DNA of 64,000 nucleotides from Empedobacter stercoris (GCF_965137335.1 NZ_CBCRZD010000002.1); one strand, 5' to 3'. Shown: positions 1-11,000, counted from the first letter of the stretch. Numbers and translations are program-made. The notes: generated by a model from the sequence alone, not told the origin.

Positions 1-99
1 GAACAAGGGGTTCTATTTTAAATTTTGTCCAACTATAGCTTGTATCCTACTAAAGTGGGTGGATATTTTATGCCCTAAATTTATTTAGGACGCTATTGA
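1..99. other. window edge, no gene recognised
   Basis: No convincing coding region is visible. One plus-strand frame is open from base 2 to a TAG at 86-88 and could be the tail of a gene cut by the window edge, but the peptide resembles nothing I know. The segment is therefore left unassigned. Confidence 0.3.
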
Positions 100-134
100 A
101 AAAAAGTCTCAAAAATAAATTTTGAGACTTTTTT
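100..134. terminator. bidirectional intrinsic terminator
   Basis: A perfect stem pairs GTCTCAAAA (106-114) with TTTTGAGAC (120-128) and is flanked by an A-run and a T-run, so it can act on both strands. It lies 20 bp beyond the deoC stop codon and probably ends the lrp-deoC transcript. Confidence 0.8.
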
Positions 135-154
135 AATTTTAAAGAAATATATGA

Positions 155-898
155 TTAATAATTTCCTGTTGTTGCTTTTCCTTGTACAATGGCTAAAGCA
201 GATGAAGTGCCTATTCTTTTCACACCTAAATCAATCATCTTTTTTGCTTCTTCTGTTGTACGAACTCCTCCTGAAGCTTTAACGGGTAAAGAACCAGCGT
301 TCTCAAGCATCAACTTAATCACATGTTCGTTTGCACCATTTGGTTCTCCATTGTCTGTTTTATAAAAACCAGTCGAAGATTTAACGAATACTTTTGATGC
401 GTATTCATCTCCAATTTTATTCAAAACAATATCACGAATAAGTTGCGTAATTTCAACAATTTGTTCGTCCGATAAAGCAGCAGTTTCTATAATCCATTTT
501 ACAACTTTACCTTCACGTAAAGCTACTGAAGTAGCAGATTCTACTTCCTCTCTTACTTTATCAATTTCACCTTTTTTGAACGCTTCGTAGTTCACTACAA
601 AATCTAATTCATCAGCTCCATCTGCAATCGCTTTTTGCGCTTCTCTCAACTTTTCATTCAAATCGTAAGTTCCCTCTGGAAAACCAATTACAGTTCCCAA
701 AACAACTTTCGATTTTTTCTCATCCAATAATTCACGAACTGATCGTACATAATCAGGACGAATCATCACCGCATAAATCTGATTATCTATGGCTTCTTGC
801 GCCAATTGGTGCACCATATCTAATGTATCAGAATTCGAAATACCTGCTTGTTCAGGCGTTTTAAGATACGTCGAGTCTAAATATTGATTAATATTCAT
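155..898 (-). CDS. deoC: deoxyribose-phosphate aldolase
   Basis: Class I aldolase that splits 2-deoxyribose-5-phosphate into glyceraldehyde-3-phosphate and acetaldehyde in deoxynucleoside catabolism; cytoplasmic TIM barrel. The 247-residue protein has the expected length. Visible family signatures are the ELDFVVNY segment with the catalytic Asp at about 99, the Schiff-base lysine in FVKSSTGF (K173), and the second catalytic lysine in KASGGVRT (K207). It starts 9 bp after the end of an Lrp-type regulator on the same strand, so the two are probably co-transcribed. I recognise the family with high confidence; the link to the regulator is inferred from spacing only. Confidence 0.95.
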   Translation of the reverse strand: MNINQYLDSTYLKTPEQAGISNSDTLDMVHQLAQEAIDNQIYAVMIRPDYVRSVRELLDEKKSKVVLGTVIGFPEGTYDLNEKLREAQKAIADGADELDFVVNYEAFKKGEIDKVREEVESATSVALREGKVVKWIIETAALSDEQIVEITQLIRDIVLNKIGDEYASKVFVKSSTGFYKTDNGEPNGANEHVIKLMLENAGSLPVKASGGVRTTEEAKKMIDLGVKRIGTSSALAIVQGKATTGNY

Positions 899-907
899 CT
901 TTGTATA

Positions 908-1381
908 TTAAAGTTTTATTTGTCTATCTATCGGTTGCTCCAACGAAATTATTGTTTCTGTTCGCGTTACACCATCAATTTGCTGAATTTTCTTGTTCAA
1001 AACATTCATTAAATGAAGGTTATCACGACTCAGAATTTTCAAGAAAATTCCATAATTTCCCGTTGTAAAATGAGCTTCGACCACTTCTGGAATTTCTTCC
1101 AAAGCTTTAACGACTAATTTGTAAGATGAAGGTTTATCCATAAAAACCCCAACAAAAGACATTGTATAATATCCTAAAATAGATGGATTAACGATAACTT
1201 TTGTCGAATTAATTACACCCGAATTTTCTAACTTCTTTATACGTTGATGAACCGCTGTATTTGATATTCCTAATTCTTTTGCCAATTGTGACACAGGAAT
1301 ATTAGCGTCATCCATAAAAGCATTCAGAATCAATTTATCAATTCCATCAATCTCTACTTGACCATTTTCGTGGATTCTCAC
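908..1381 (-). CDS. Lrp/AsnC-family transcriptional regulator
   Basis: A 157-residue feast/famine regulator with the family's two-domain layout: an N-terminal winged helix-turn-helix (about residues 14-65; the recognition region reads SQLAKELGISNTAVHQRIKK) and a C-terminal RAM ligand-binding and dimerisation domain (about 70-150). Such proteins bind amino acids and form octamers on DNA. It is the first gene of a likely two-gene operon with deoC, 9 bp apart. The ligand and targets cannot be read from the sequence. The name lrp would be premature, because flavobacteria carry several paralogues. Confidence 0.9.
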   Translation of the reverse strand: MRIHENGQVEIDGIDKLILNAFMDDANIPVSQLAKELGISNTAVHQRIKKLENSGVINSTKVIVNPSILGYYTMSFVGVFMDKPSSYKLVVKALEEIPEVVEAHFTTGNYGIFLKILSRDNLHLMNVLNKKIQQIDGVTRTETIISLEQPIDRQIKL

Positions 1382-1408
1382 CTTTTCTAAAATTAAACCG
1401 CTACAAAT

Positions 1409-2410
1409 TTAATATTTTAAAATGGTATAAACGGGAAAATGATCGCTATATCCACCGAAATATTTTCCACCAACAAAAGTTCTAAATGGCAAACCGCTTG
1501 ATTTCCCGCCACTATTCTTCAGAAAATTCGCATCAAAAATAGCTGTTTTGATATATTCTAAATTTGATTGTGAAGTTAAAAATCCTTTCGAGAAAAGTTG
1601 CTGATCAAATAACATCCATTGCTTTTTAAAGACCATAGAACCTCTTTTATAGGATTGAAGACCGACCATTGGATTGAATAACTCGCTTCTGTTTACCTCA
1701 TCTTGTTTGGCACGAGTATTTAATTCGTCTATCAAATCAGGATTTGTTGGAGAATCATTAAAATCTCCCATCACAATAATTTTTTCTAAAGGATTTTCGA
1801 TCAACAAATCATTTATTCTTTTTCGAATAGTTTTAAAAATATGTTGACGCTTTAGTTGATTAATTTCTTTATCTATTTTAGAAGGTAAGTGCACAATAAA
1901 AAGATGAACAGTTTCCTTCATTAATTTTCCTTTGACATACAAAATATCACGTGTATAAGACTTGTTATCAAACTGATCTTTGAATACAAATCGAATTGGT
2001 TCACTTTCCAAAACTTCGAAAGACTGTTGACGATAAATCAAGCCTACATTTATTTTTCGTTCGTCCAATGATTCATACAAAAGTGTTTTGTAATTACCTT
2101 CTTTCAAAAAATCATTGTGCGTTAAATCTTGTAAAACGTCATCATTCTCCACTTCTGCCAATCCTACCAAAAAAGGTAATTCGTTGGTCTCTACTCTTCC
2201 AATTTTTGAGATACAAAACGCAATCTTGTTTAATTTAGTTTCGTATCGATTATCTTTCCATTTGATAAAATTGCTGGGTAAAAAAGATTCGTCAGAAGAT
2301 TTAGAATAAAAGTTTTCGACATTATAAAAAGCGATTGTCGCGAAATTTTGTTTCAAAAGAATTGTTTTTGCTAAATTAAGAAAGAAAGTAGGTTTATAAA
2401 AATCTTGCAA
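1409..2410 (-). CDS. endonuclease/exonuclease/phosphatase-fold protein
   Basis: A 333-residue protein of the EEP superfamily (Mg-dependent phosphodiester or phosphoester hydrolases). Ordered motifs are visible: AFYNVENFY near residue 28, GLAEVEN near 83, the catalytic-type IVHLPSK near 172, VMGDFNDSPTN near 214, and the C-terminal YSDHFPV. These are the metal-binding and catalytic positions of the fold. No signal peptide is evident, although close relatives in Bacteroidota are often exported. The substrate (DNA, RNA or lipid phosphate) cannot be deduced. It stands 27 bp upstream of the lrp-like gene on the same strand and could share its transcript. Confidence 0.85.
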   Translation of the reverse strand: MQDFYKPTFFLNLAKTILLKQNFATIAFYNVENFYSKSSDESFLPSNFIKWKDNRYETKLNKIAFCISKIGRVETNELPFLVGLAEVENDDVLQDLTHNDFLKEGNYKTLLYESLDERKINVGLIYRQQSFEVLESEPIRFVFKDQFDNKSYTRDILYVKGKLMKETVHLFIVHLPSKIDKEINQLKRQHIFKTIRKRINDLLIENPLEKIIVMGDFNDSPTNPDLIDELNTRAKQDEVNRSELFNPMVGLQSYKRGSMVFKKQWMLFDQQLFSKGFLTSQSNLEYIKTAIFDANFLKNSGGKSSGLPFRTFVGGKYFGGYSDHFPVYTILKY

Positions 2411-2696
2411 GAGTTAAAGAAACATTTGAAAATATAAATTAGACATGAAGTTGAAAATAAAAAGGTCTAAAAATTATCAACTTGAACAATTTTCAATCAA
2501 TAAATTATCAACTTGAATACCTATCAAAAATCATGTTAAATATTATGCTAAAATTCGTGTAAATGATTGATTTATGGTCAATTTAATCTGTTAAATATTG
2601 TATATTTGCAAAGTTTGCAGTTTCTGCAACAAGAACTGAAAAGATGTATTTTTAATTGACTATTATTAGAATAGTCTCAAAAAAATTTAAAACATA
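2411..2696. promoter_or_regulatory. intergenic region with icd promoter
   Basis: This 286-bp AT-rich gap separates divergent genes. TATATTTGC at 2601-2609 matches the Bacteroidota -7 element (TAnnTTTG) and would start a leader of about 85 nt for the isocitrate dehydrogenase gene. I could not place a good -33 TTTG. A 16-bp direct repeat (AAATTATCAACTTGAA) occurs at 2471-2486 and 2502-2517, upstream of the promoter; its role is unknown. Confidence 0.45.
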
Positions 2697-4907
2697 ATGT
2701 CAAAAATTCATTACACACTTACGGATGAAGCTCCGATGTTGGCAACTCATTCATTTTTGCCAATCGTTAAAGGATTCACGAAAACAGCTGATATTACAAT
2801 CGAAGTTCCAGATATTTCTTTAGCTGGACGTATTTTAGCTAATTTTCCAGAATTCTTAAAAGAAGAACAACGAGTTCCTGATGCTTTAGCAGAGTTAGGA
2901 GCTTTGGCGACTACACCGGAAGCTAATATCATCAAGTTACCAAATATTTCGGCTTCTGTTCCTCAATTAGATGAAGCAATTGCGGAATTACAAGCAAAAG
3001 GCTTTGCTGTTCCTAATTATCCAGCTGAACCAAAAAGTGAAGAAGAAAAAGCAATTAAAGCAAAATATGGTAAGGTTTTAGGATCTGCAGTAAACCCAGT
3101 TTTACGTGAAGGAAACTCTGACCGTCGTGCACCAAAAGCTGTTAAAAACTATGCTAAAGCTAATCCACACAAAATGGGTACTTGGGCAAAAGATAGTAAA
3201 ACAGAAGTTGCTTATATGACATCTGGTGATTTCTATGGTACTGAAAATTCTACGACTTTAGAAAATGCAACTGACTATACAATCAAATTTTATGGAGAAG
3301 ATGGTTCTGTTCAAGAATTAAAAGCTGCTGCACCTTTAAAAGCTGGAGAAGTAATTGATTCTTCTGTAATGAACTTAAACTCTTTAAAATCATTTGTTCA
3401 AGAAGCAATTCAAGAAGCAAAAGAGAAAAATGTTTTATTGTCTGCACACTTAAAAGCAACAATGATGAAAATCTCTGATCCAGTTATCTTCGGAGCTATC
3501 GTTGAAACTTTCTTCAAAGATGTTTTTGTAAAATACGCTGAAACATTCAAAGCATTAGATATTAATCCAAATAATGGTTTAGCCGATTTATTCGAAAAAA
3601 TCAAAGGTCATGCGCAAGAAGCAGAAATTAAAGCTGCTATCGAAGCTGATTTAGCAAATGGACCACGTGTTGCAATGGTGAATTCTGATAAAGGAATTAC
3701 AAACTTCCACGTTCCTTCTGATATTATTGTTGATGCTTCTATGGCTGCATTAGTAAGAAACGGAGGTAAAATGTGGAACAAGGATGGTGCTGAAGAAGAT
3801 ACTGTAGCAATTATCCCAGACCGTTCTTACGCTGGTTTCTACGAAGCTGTTGTAGACGATATGAAAGAAAATGGAGCATTAGATCCAACTAAAATTGGTA
3901 CAGTTCCTAACGTTGGTTTAATGGCTCAAAAAGCTGAAGAGTACGGATCACATGATAAAACTTTCCAAGCTCCTGCAAATGGAACAATCAAAATTGAAGA
4001 TGCTAACGGCAACACTTTATTAGAGCAAAAAGTTGAAGCAACTGATATTTTCAGAATGTGTCAAACAAAAGATGCACCTATCCAAGATTGGGTAAAATTA
4101 GCAGTTAACAGATCTCGTTTATCTGATACACCTGCAATTTTCTGGTTAGATAAAGAAAGAGCTCACGATCAACAAATCATCAAAAAAGTTGAAAAATACT
4201 TAGCTGATCACGATACAACAGGTTTAGATATCCGTATCATGGACGTTAAAGATGCAATGAAAGAAACATTGAAACGTGCAAGAGAAGGAAAAGATACAAT
4301 TTCTGTTTCAGGAAACGTATTACGTGACTATTTAACAGATTTATTCCCAATTTTAGAATTAGGAACTTCTGCTAAAATGTTATCTATCGTTCCATTGATG
4401 AACGGAGGTGGATTATTCGAAACTGGTGCGGGTGGATCTGCTCCAAAACACATCGAACAATTCGTAGAAGAAGGTTACTTACGTTGGGATTCTTTAGGAG
4501 AATTCTTAGCTTTACAAGCTTCTTTAGAGCATGTTTCTCAAACGCAAGGAAATGCAAAAGCACAAACTTTAGCTGATGCTTTAGATGAAGCAAATGCAAA
4601 ATTCTTAGCAACTGATAAATCTCCAGGACGTAAGTTAGGAACTATCGATAACCGTGGATCTCACTTTTATTTAGCTATGTATTGGGCAGAAGCTTTAGCA
4701 AACCAAACAGCAAATGCTGATTTAGCAGCTAAATTCGCTCCAGTAGCAAAAGCAATGCAAGAGAATGAAGCAAAAATTAACGAAGAATTAATTGCAGCAC
4801 AAGGTCAACCACAAGAAATTGGAGGTTACTACAAAGCTGACTTCGTTAAAACAACTGCAGCAATGCGCCCATCAGCGACATTAAATGCAATTGTAGACGC
4901 AATCTAA
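2697..4907 (+). CDS. icd: NADP-dependent isocitrate dehydrogenase, monomeric type
   Basis: Oxidatively decarboxylates isocitrate to 2-oxoglutarate in the citric acid cycle, producing NADPH. At 736 residues it has the size of the monomeric IDH-II class rather than the 400-residue dimeric enzyme. Typical segments are the N-terminal YTLTDEAPMLATHSFLPIV, the substrate-loop region GNSDRRAPKAVKNYAKANPHKMG, and the C-terminal LDNRGSHFYLAMYWAEALA type motif. It is transcribed alone, with its own promoter region and a strong terminator 25 bp after the stop. Codon use is strongly biased, as expected for a highly expressed gene. Confidence 0.95.
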   Translation: MSKIHYTLTDEAPMLATHSFLPIVKGFTKTADITIEVPDISLAGRILANFPEFLKEEQRVPDALAELGALATTPEANIIKLPNISASVPQLDEAIAELQAKGFAVPNYPAEPKSEEEKAIKAKYGKVLGSAVNPVLREGNSDRRAPKAVKNYAKANPHKMGTWAKDSKTEVAYMTSGDFYGTENSTTLENATDYTIKFYGEDGSVQELKAAAPLKAGEVIDSSVMNLNSLKSFVQEAIQEAKEKNVLLSAHLKATMMKISDPVIFGAIVETFFKDVFVKYAETFKALDINPNNGLADLFEKIKGHAQEAEIKAAIEADLANGPRVAMVNSDKGITNFHVPSDIIVDASMAALVRNGGKMWNKDGAEEDTVAIIPDRSYAGFYEAVVDDMKENGALDPTKIGTVPNVGLMAQKAEEYGSHDKTFQAPANGTIKIEDANGNTLLEQKVEATDIFRMCQTKDAPIQDWVKLAVNRSRLSDTPAIFWLDKERAHDQQIIKKVEKYLADHDTTGLDIRIMDVKDAMKETLKRAREGKDTISVSGNVLRDYLTDLFPILELGTSAKMLSIVPLMNGGGLFETGAGGSAPKHIEQFVEEGYLRWDSLGEFLALQASLEHVSQTQGNAKAQTLADALDEANAKFLATDKSPGRKLGTIDNRGSHFYLAMYWAEALANQTANADLAAKFAPVAKAMQENEAKINEELIAAQGQPQEIGGYYKADFVKTTAAMRPSATLNAIVDAI

Positions 4908-4929
4908 GATTTCGAAAATAACTAAACAT

Positions 4930-4961
4930 AAAAAAAGCCTCCAAATTTGGAGGCTTTTTTT
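4930..4961. terminator. bidirectional terminator between icd and CBS gene
   Basis: The palindrome AGCCTCCAAATTTGGAGGCT is flanked by runs of A and T. It sits between convergent genes and can end both transcripts. Confidence 0.85.
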
Positions 4962-4974
4962 ATGTTTTACTTTT

Positions 4975-5388
4975 TTAATATTGCTCTAAAAGATATTTAA
5001 CCAAATCTGTAGAAGTCACAATCCCAACAACCTCGTTATTATCTACAACTGGCAAAGAGTGAAAACTTTGTTGTGATAAAATCTCTGCAACATCCTTAAT
5101 GTTTGTTTCAGAAGAAACAGTTACAGGCTCTTTTACCATCACATCTTTCAGTTCGTATGTATCATACAAAGCATTCAATGCATTCGTATCAACATCACCT
5201 ACTCCATATCCTAATCTCGAAACATCATTTTTACTTACAACTCCTACCAACTTAGTTCCTTCAGTTACAGGAATATGTCGAATATTATACTCCTTGAACA
5301 ATTCATTCACTTCACTTAATTTCTTATTTGCTGGAACTGCAATTAAAACTTTTGCCATAATCTGATTTACTGGTACTCTTTGTTTCAT
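4975..5388 (-). CDS. CBS-domain pair protein
   Basis: A 137-residue stand-alone Bateman module: two CBS domains, about residues 7-62 and 78-137, with the typical endings HIPVTEGTKLVGVVSKNDV and SLPVVDNNEVVGIVTSTDL. Such modules bind adenine nucleotides (AMP, ATP, SAM) and act as energy or ligand sensors, usually on a partner protein. There is no fused enzyme domain, signal peptide or membrane segment. It is convergent with icd and monocistronic. The partner and ligand are unknown. Confidence 0.88.
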   Translation of the reverse strand: MKQRVPVNQIMAKVLIAVPANKKLSEVNELFKEYNIRHIPVTEGTKLVGVVSKNDVSRLGYGVGDVDTNALNALYDTYELKDVMVKEPVTVSSETNIKDVAEILSQQSFHSLPVVDNNEVVGIVTSTDLVKYLLEQY

Positions 5389-5687
5389 TTTCTTAATTAT
5401 TTAAATTGATTAACTTTTCTATAGTAAAATTCATCAATAATTCATTCATTTGAAATGATATGCAATAGCAAAAAATAAAATAAAATTTCGTATCTTAAAT
5501 AGATTTGACTGTTTTTTTTTGAGGATTCTAACAGCTTGTTTATTTATAAAAAATCTTTCAACAACTCATTAAATAAAATCGATTTTATCAATTAAAAAAA
5601 ATTAACAAATGTTTATTTTTTTATCTGTCAAGTTAATAATAATTTTAAAGATTAAGATTTATTGAATCGAAATAATTTTATACTCGC
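5389..5687. other. AT-rich divergent intergenic region
   Basis: This 299-bp gap lies between the CBS gene and a divergent envelope gene. It is very AT-rich and must hold both promoters, but I found no clear TAnnTTTG element, hairpin or small open frame that I would defend. Confidence 0.3.
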
Positions 5688-8051
5688 ATGAAATATTTTT
5701 ATTTACTCGCATTATACTTAATTACAGTTACAACTTTTGCGCAATCCAAATTAGAAACAGCCATAAAAAGTCTTCAGACAAATTATGCACAAGAAAAAGT
5801 TTATTTATTATTTGATAAACAAGACTACATTGCTGGAGACAATATATGGTTCAAAGCTTATACACTAAATGGATATCAACCAAGTTTGATCTCTACCAAT
5901 CTAATCGTAGAATTATATGATAAAGATAAAAACTTATTGAACCGAAAATTGGTGCCGATTATAAATGGAGAAAGTGATGGAACATTAAACACAAAAGCTG
6001 AACATGAAGAAGGAATTTATTTTGTGAGAGCGTACACAACTCACATGACTTTTTTTCCTGAGCAATTTCAATACATTAATCAAATCAAGATTTTCAATCC
6101 AAATTCTAAATTAAAAATCGTTCCAAATCAAAACCTAAAATGGAATGCAAAAGCGCACGCTGAAGGAGGAAATTTTATTCAAAATCAAACGACAAAATTC
6201 GCTGTACGATTAAAATCTGACGGAAAGTTACCTAAAAAATGGCGTGGAATTGTTTTCGAGAAAGACAATCCAACCAACCAACTATCAACATTTGAAAATT
6301 TAGATGAAAACGTGGGTACATTTTCATTGAGAGCAGAAGAAGGTAAACTCTATCAAGTACAAATAACTGATGACAAAGGAATTCAACAAATTATTGATTT
6401 ACCTGAACCGAAAAAAGAAGGCGTATTATTAAAAGTTGTGCGTAACAGCAAGGATATTATGATACAACTGAAAAGTATTAATCTAGAAAATCCCTTGTTA
6501 AACCATAAAATTATTGGTACAATAAACAATGAACTTGTGATGAGTTCTCAGATTATAAAAAGTATCGAAACCGCATCTACACTTGTCCCAAATGAAGTTT
6601 TAGAGAATGATAAAGGAGTTCTCAACATTACCGTTTTCAATGAAAATGATCAAGAAATTGCCAATCGATTACTCTTTATTAATCGCAATGATTTGTATAA
6701 AAAACCCGCCATTACTTTCGAAACAACTACTCGTCCACGCGAATTAAATACAATACAACTTGAATCTGATCAAGAAATCAATTTCGCTTCAGTCATTAAA
6801 GATCAAAAAGAGAATGATGAAGACAATTTGCTTTCGGCTATGTGGTTGTCACGAGATTTCACGTCAAACATCAGCAATCCTGCTCAATATTTCAAGAACA
6901 ATGAATATTCTGAAAATTTGGATGCCCTACTTATTACAGAAAAATGGAGAAGATTCACATGGGAAGATATCATCGCAGGAAACATTGTAAAACCTGATTT
7001 TGAAACAGATAAACGTTATTTATCGTATAAAGGAAAGGCGTACATGAATGGAAGAGAATTAAGCGATGCTGAATTGAGTATTATCTACAAAATGCAAGAT
7101 AGTCCGAAGAATTTTGCTACACTTTCCACTGATTACGAAGGAAGTTTCGAAATGAATAATTTATTCTATTATGGTCCTATGGCGATGAATTATTTCTTGA
7201 ATTCGGAAAATTCTAAACCCGCTAATAATGGAACATTGACTATATCGGTTGCTCCAAATTATAAAACAAAAGCGTATAAAGCTAAATTACCTGCTACACC
7301 TTATGTGTTAGAAGAAATATCGGATGCAACAAACAGTAAAGAGATTGAAAAACAACACGCCTATAAGAGGAATATAAAAATCATTAATGATAAAAGTATT
7401 CGATTAAAAGAAGTTGTGGTAAAAGCCGATAGTAAATCTAAAACAATAAAGCTAAACGAAGAATTGAGCAGTGGAATGTTTAAGAATATTAACGAAACAG
7501 TAATTGATTTTGTAAACGAACCTCAACCCATCGAAGGTTATTATAACGTGGTTGATTTTTTAGCTGGAAGAGTTGCTGGACTTACGGTTTCTAACGGTAT
7601 TCCAAAAATTAGAAATGCTGAAGTTAATATTTATCTAAATGAAATGAAAATTTCTCCAGACAACCTAAACGGAATAAACATTCGAGATATTGCCATGGTA
7701 AAAGTATTCAAAGGTGCAGGTTTATTAGGAAATGCAATCGCTATTTACACCAAAAGAGGAAGTGATGCGCCAATTGACAACACACCAATGTTAACGAATA
7801 ATTTGATTCAATTAGGTGGATACAACAATTCGCTCCCATACTTTAGTCTTGATGATTATGAATCTCTATACTCCGAAGTTCCAGATGACATTAGAAGTAC
7901 TTTATTTTGGAATCCAAACTTGTATATTGAACCAGGAGAAAATACATCCATCGAATATTTTAACAACGATAGTCCAGGGAATTATAAATTAACCATAATT
8001 GGTTTTGACGAAAAAGGAAACCCTGTTTTCTACGAAGGTAAAATTGAATAA
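5688..8051 (+). CDS. exported MG2-like/TonB-plug domain protein
   Basis: A 787-residue envelope protein. Residues 1-18 form a signal peptide ending in TTFAQ. The N-terminal part (about 30-130, with EKVYLLFDKQDYIAGDNIWFKAY) resembles the macroglobulin MG2-type domain common in Bacteroidota exported proteins. Residues about 600-690 look like a TonB-dependent receptor plug (NVVDFLAGRVAGLTVSNG, then the AMVKVFKGAGLLG type segment), but the 22-strand barrel that normally follows is absent. It is therefore not a transporter on its own. The gene is monocistronic, with a terminator just downstream. The function is unknown; a surface or periplasmic partner role is only a guess. Confidence 0.7.
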   Translation: MKYFYLLALYLITVTTFAQSKLETAIKSLQTNYAQEKVYLLFDKQDYIAGDNIWFKAYTLNGYQPSLISTNLIVELYDKDKNLLNRKLVPIINGESDGTLNTKAEHEEGIYFVRAYTTHMTFFPEQFQYINQIKIFNPNSKLKIVPNQNLKWNAKAHAEGGNFIQNQTTKFAVRLKSDGKLPKKWRGIVFEKDNPTNQLSTFENLDENVGTFSLRAEEGKLYQVQITDDKGIQQIIDLPEPKKEGVLLKVVRNSKDIMIQLKSINLENPLLNHKIIGTINNELVMSSQIIKSIETASTLVPNEVLENDKGVLNITVFNENDQEIANRLLFINRNDLYKKPAITFETTTRPRELNTIQLESDQEINFASVIKDQKENDEDNLLSAMWLSRDFTSNISNPAQYFKNNEYSENLDALLITEKWRRFTWEDIIAGNIVKPDFETDKRYLSYKGKAYMNGRELSDAELSIIYKMQDSPKNFATLSTDYEGSFEMNNLFYYGPMAMNYFLNSENSKPANNGTLTISVAPNYKTKAYKAKLPATPYVLEEISDATNSKEIEKQHAYKRNIKIINDKSIRLKEVVVKADSKSKTIKLNEELSSGMFKNINETVIDFVNEPQPIEGYYNVVDFLAGRVAGLTVSNGIPKIRNAEVNIYLNEMKISPDNLNGINIRDIAMVKVFKGAGLLGNAIAIYTKRGSDAPIDNTPMLTNNLIQLGGYNNSLPYFSLDDYESLYSEVPDDIRSTLFWNPNLYIEPGENTSIEYFNNDSPGNYKLTIIGFDEKGNPVFYEGKIE

Positions 8052-8055
8052 GAAT

Positions 8056-8090
8056 AAAAAAACGTTTTGAGCTATTCAAAACGTTTTTTT
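8056..8090. terminator. bidirectional terminator
   Basis: AACGTTTTGA (8061-8070) pairs with TCAAAACGTT (8076-8085), with A and T runs on the flanks. It separates two convergent envelope genes. Confidence 0.85.
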
Positions 8091-8096
8091 TATTGT

Positions 8097-11000
8097 TTAA
8101 AACCTCGCCTGTACTTGTACGCTTCCGGTATGTATCGGTTTATTCTCTTCCGTTTTTCGTCCATCATACGAAATATTTAATTGCAGAAAACTTGTGATTT
8201 GTCGTTGCAATTGCAATTGCCAAACAAAATTATTTCCTGCTCGTAAACCTTCCATCATTTGATTTCCTACAATTGATTCTTGATTACCCACAAATTGATT
8301 GTTGATAAAACTAAAACTTCCCAACAAACTCATCTTTTCCGAACTATTCCATTGCAATTCTGTACCCAAATCAGACTGATTTAATTGCTCTTCTCCAGAA
8401 ACATTTTTCTTATTCTGATAATTATAAAACAATGAAGCTACAATTGATTTCTCCGTTTGATAACTGATTTTTGGCGATAAACGAAGATTGTTTAACTTGT
8501 AACGACGACTTGCAAAAATCTCCGAATCACTATTAATTACCATATATTCTGTATCAAAACTCGCAATTAAATCTTGCAAAATCTTATAACGTGTTTGCAA
8601 CAAATAACTATCCGAATCGCGGTATTCAGAACCTGTATAAACATAGGTTTGGGATTGTTGTTGATTGTAAATAAAATTCGTCGACCATTTATATTGTGTG
8701 CCTTGATTAAAGAAAATCGATGAACGAATACTTCTCGTTTTCCCTAAAATCTGTGCAGAATTGGTAAAAGGATTCCATTCTAACGTCGAACCTTCTTTGC
8801 GTAAAGAATTACTTGCCGAAATATTTTGTTGAAACATCCAACGATTCCAGAATTCATTTTCAGTATTAAAAACCTGTTTTGGACGAAAACGTAACGTAAA
8901 ATTGAATTGATTTTTATTTGTTTTTAAATACTCTATTGTATTTGTATATACACGAATATAATTTGCTTGATCGATAAATTCTGCCACTTCAAACTCATCA
9001 ATTTGTTCTACTCCATCACCATTATAATCGGTCCATTTGTAAATCCCCATTCCATCCGAAACTTTTACATACTGAAATTCTCGCTGCGGCTCTACTCCAC
9101 TCCCCACTTCATAATCTACATTTAACTGCAAACCTTGATTGAAAAAAGCTTTGTACCATTTCACATTACCCGTCATAAAATCTTCGTTTGGCGCATTCAA
9201 AAATTGATAATTTACTCGTCGATAATGAAAATTTACACCTAATTGATGATTTTGTTTTTGAATTAGAGATGAATTAAAAATTAGCCCTTTACTTTGTTGA
9301 ATATTTTGCCAAGTCCCTAAACGAACCGAATCATCTTGACGTTGATAAACCGTTAAGTCTATTTTTCGCCCAATAGAATCTGCAAAACCTCCTTTCAACT
9401 GAAACTCATTCCATTTAAAACTCAAATTCGATTTTTCATTTTGTACCAAATCATCGATATCATTATTTTCTCCCCAAACACGCGCACCAACCCAAAATTT
9501 AGATCCAATTTTTCGTTTTCCATCAATCATGTAGCGTGCAAAATTGGTATTTTGAAGCGTTGCTTTAGTTGATAAAATATTGGCTTGCGCAACAATCTCA
9601 TCCTTTTCTGTTTTATAATTCGCATCTATTTGATTTCTCAAACCTTTGTACAGGCCTGTATTTTCAAGATAATCAACTGTGTATTGTGCGTTAAATTTTT
9701 CTTTCCAAGTTGAATTGATTTTTGCTGTGATAAAATTCTGATTTACGTCACTTAATTCTTGTACCAAGTTAAAATCACGCGCAAATTCTACCGCACGCAA
9801 ACGCTCGGCACTTTTGTAATTTTTGTTGATAAAATTCCATTCTGCATAAGGTGTGATTTTCCAATCGTTAAAAGAAAATGTTTTTTCTCCATAAATCCGA
9901 GTTGCTAATCCAGAATTAGCGTTATCATCAATCGAAGAAAATAAATTTTGATCATAATTACTCAGTCCTACATTAAAACCAATATTCCCATTATCTTTCA
10001 ACTGATATTGACCATTTAGTGTATAAATCTGTAATTTCTTTGGAGAAATCAATTGCTTAATTGGTTCGTAATCGCCTTGTAAAACACCCGTAACAGGTTC
10101 AGTAAATTGAAAAACTTTTCCGTTCTGGTTTGTATTTATTTGACGATAATTTCCTTGATTAGCACCAACGTATGTAAACGCAACTTGATACAATTCGTCA
10201 TTCGGATCAGTCGAATATTCAAAAATATCTAAGCCATTTAAGTTCACTTTTCGATATAAAATTCGGTTCGAATCATAACTTATTCTTTCAGCAGAAACAG
10301 TGTACATTTTAGCTGGATCATTTCCTGCATTGGCCAAAATTTGTTTTTCATCATCTGTTAAATCATTTCCAAGCGAATTGTTTTTCGAATCACCTTGAGA
10401 AAAGAAAAAACCTGACAGTTTTAATCGTTCTGTTTCATACTCAGCTCCACCGTAAAGTAAAACTTGGGAATAATTGCGCGAATTATATAAATACTCGACA
10501 TTAATACGCGTGTTTGCAGTAATTAATCGGTTCGACGTAAACGAAATTTCTCCCGTATTGTAATTAATAACATAATCATTTTGCTCTCCTCGCTCTAATT
10601 GAACACCATCAATGTAAACTTTTTCACTTCCCGAAATAATTATCACATACAGCTCATTGTTCTTTCCTGAAAGGCGGTAAGGACCTTGATTTCCGTCTTG
10701 TCCTACAAAATTAACACGCATAAATTCGCCTCGTGTAATACTTCCTGAAGCAAAAATAGTTGTCGAAGATTTCTCACCTTTTAATTGCGTGGATAATTGT
10801 AAACCTGTTACTTTTTGATTGAATGGATTGAAAAAATCTCGTTCTTGATTGGTGTTAATATCAATATGTCCTGCTCTAATTTTAGAATTTTTATTGGCTA
10901 ATTCGATGTAAACTTTATCAAATTCTTGTAAATTCTGCGTATAACCATCAGACTCTATCGGAACATTATTGTCCGCTATTGCCGCACTTACCGTAATATC

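Noticed and set aside
8161..8220. TTGCAATTGCAATTGC string as another Fur-type box
   Set aside because: It is a short in-frame repeat inside a coding sequence, lacks the 7-1-7 arrangement with the island's half-sites, and has no promoter nearby.
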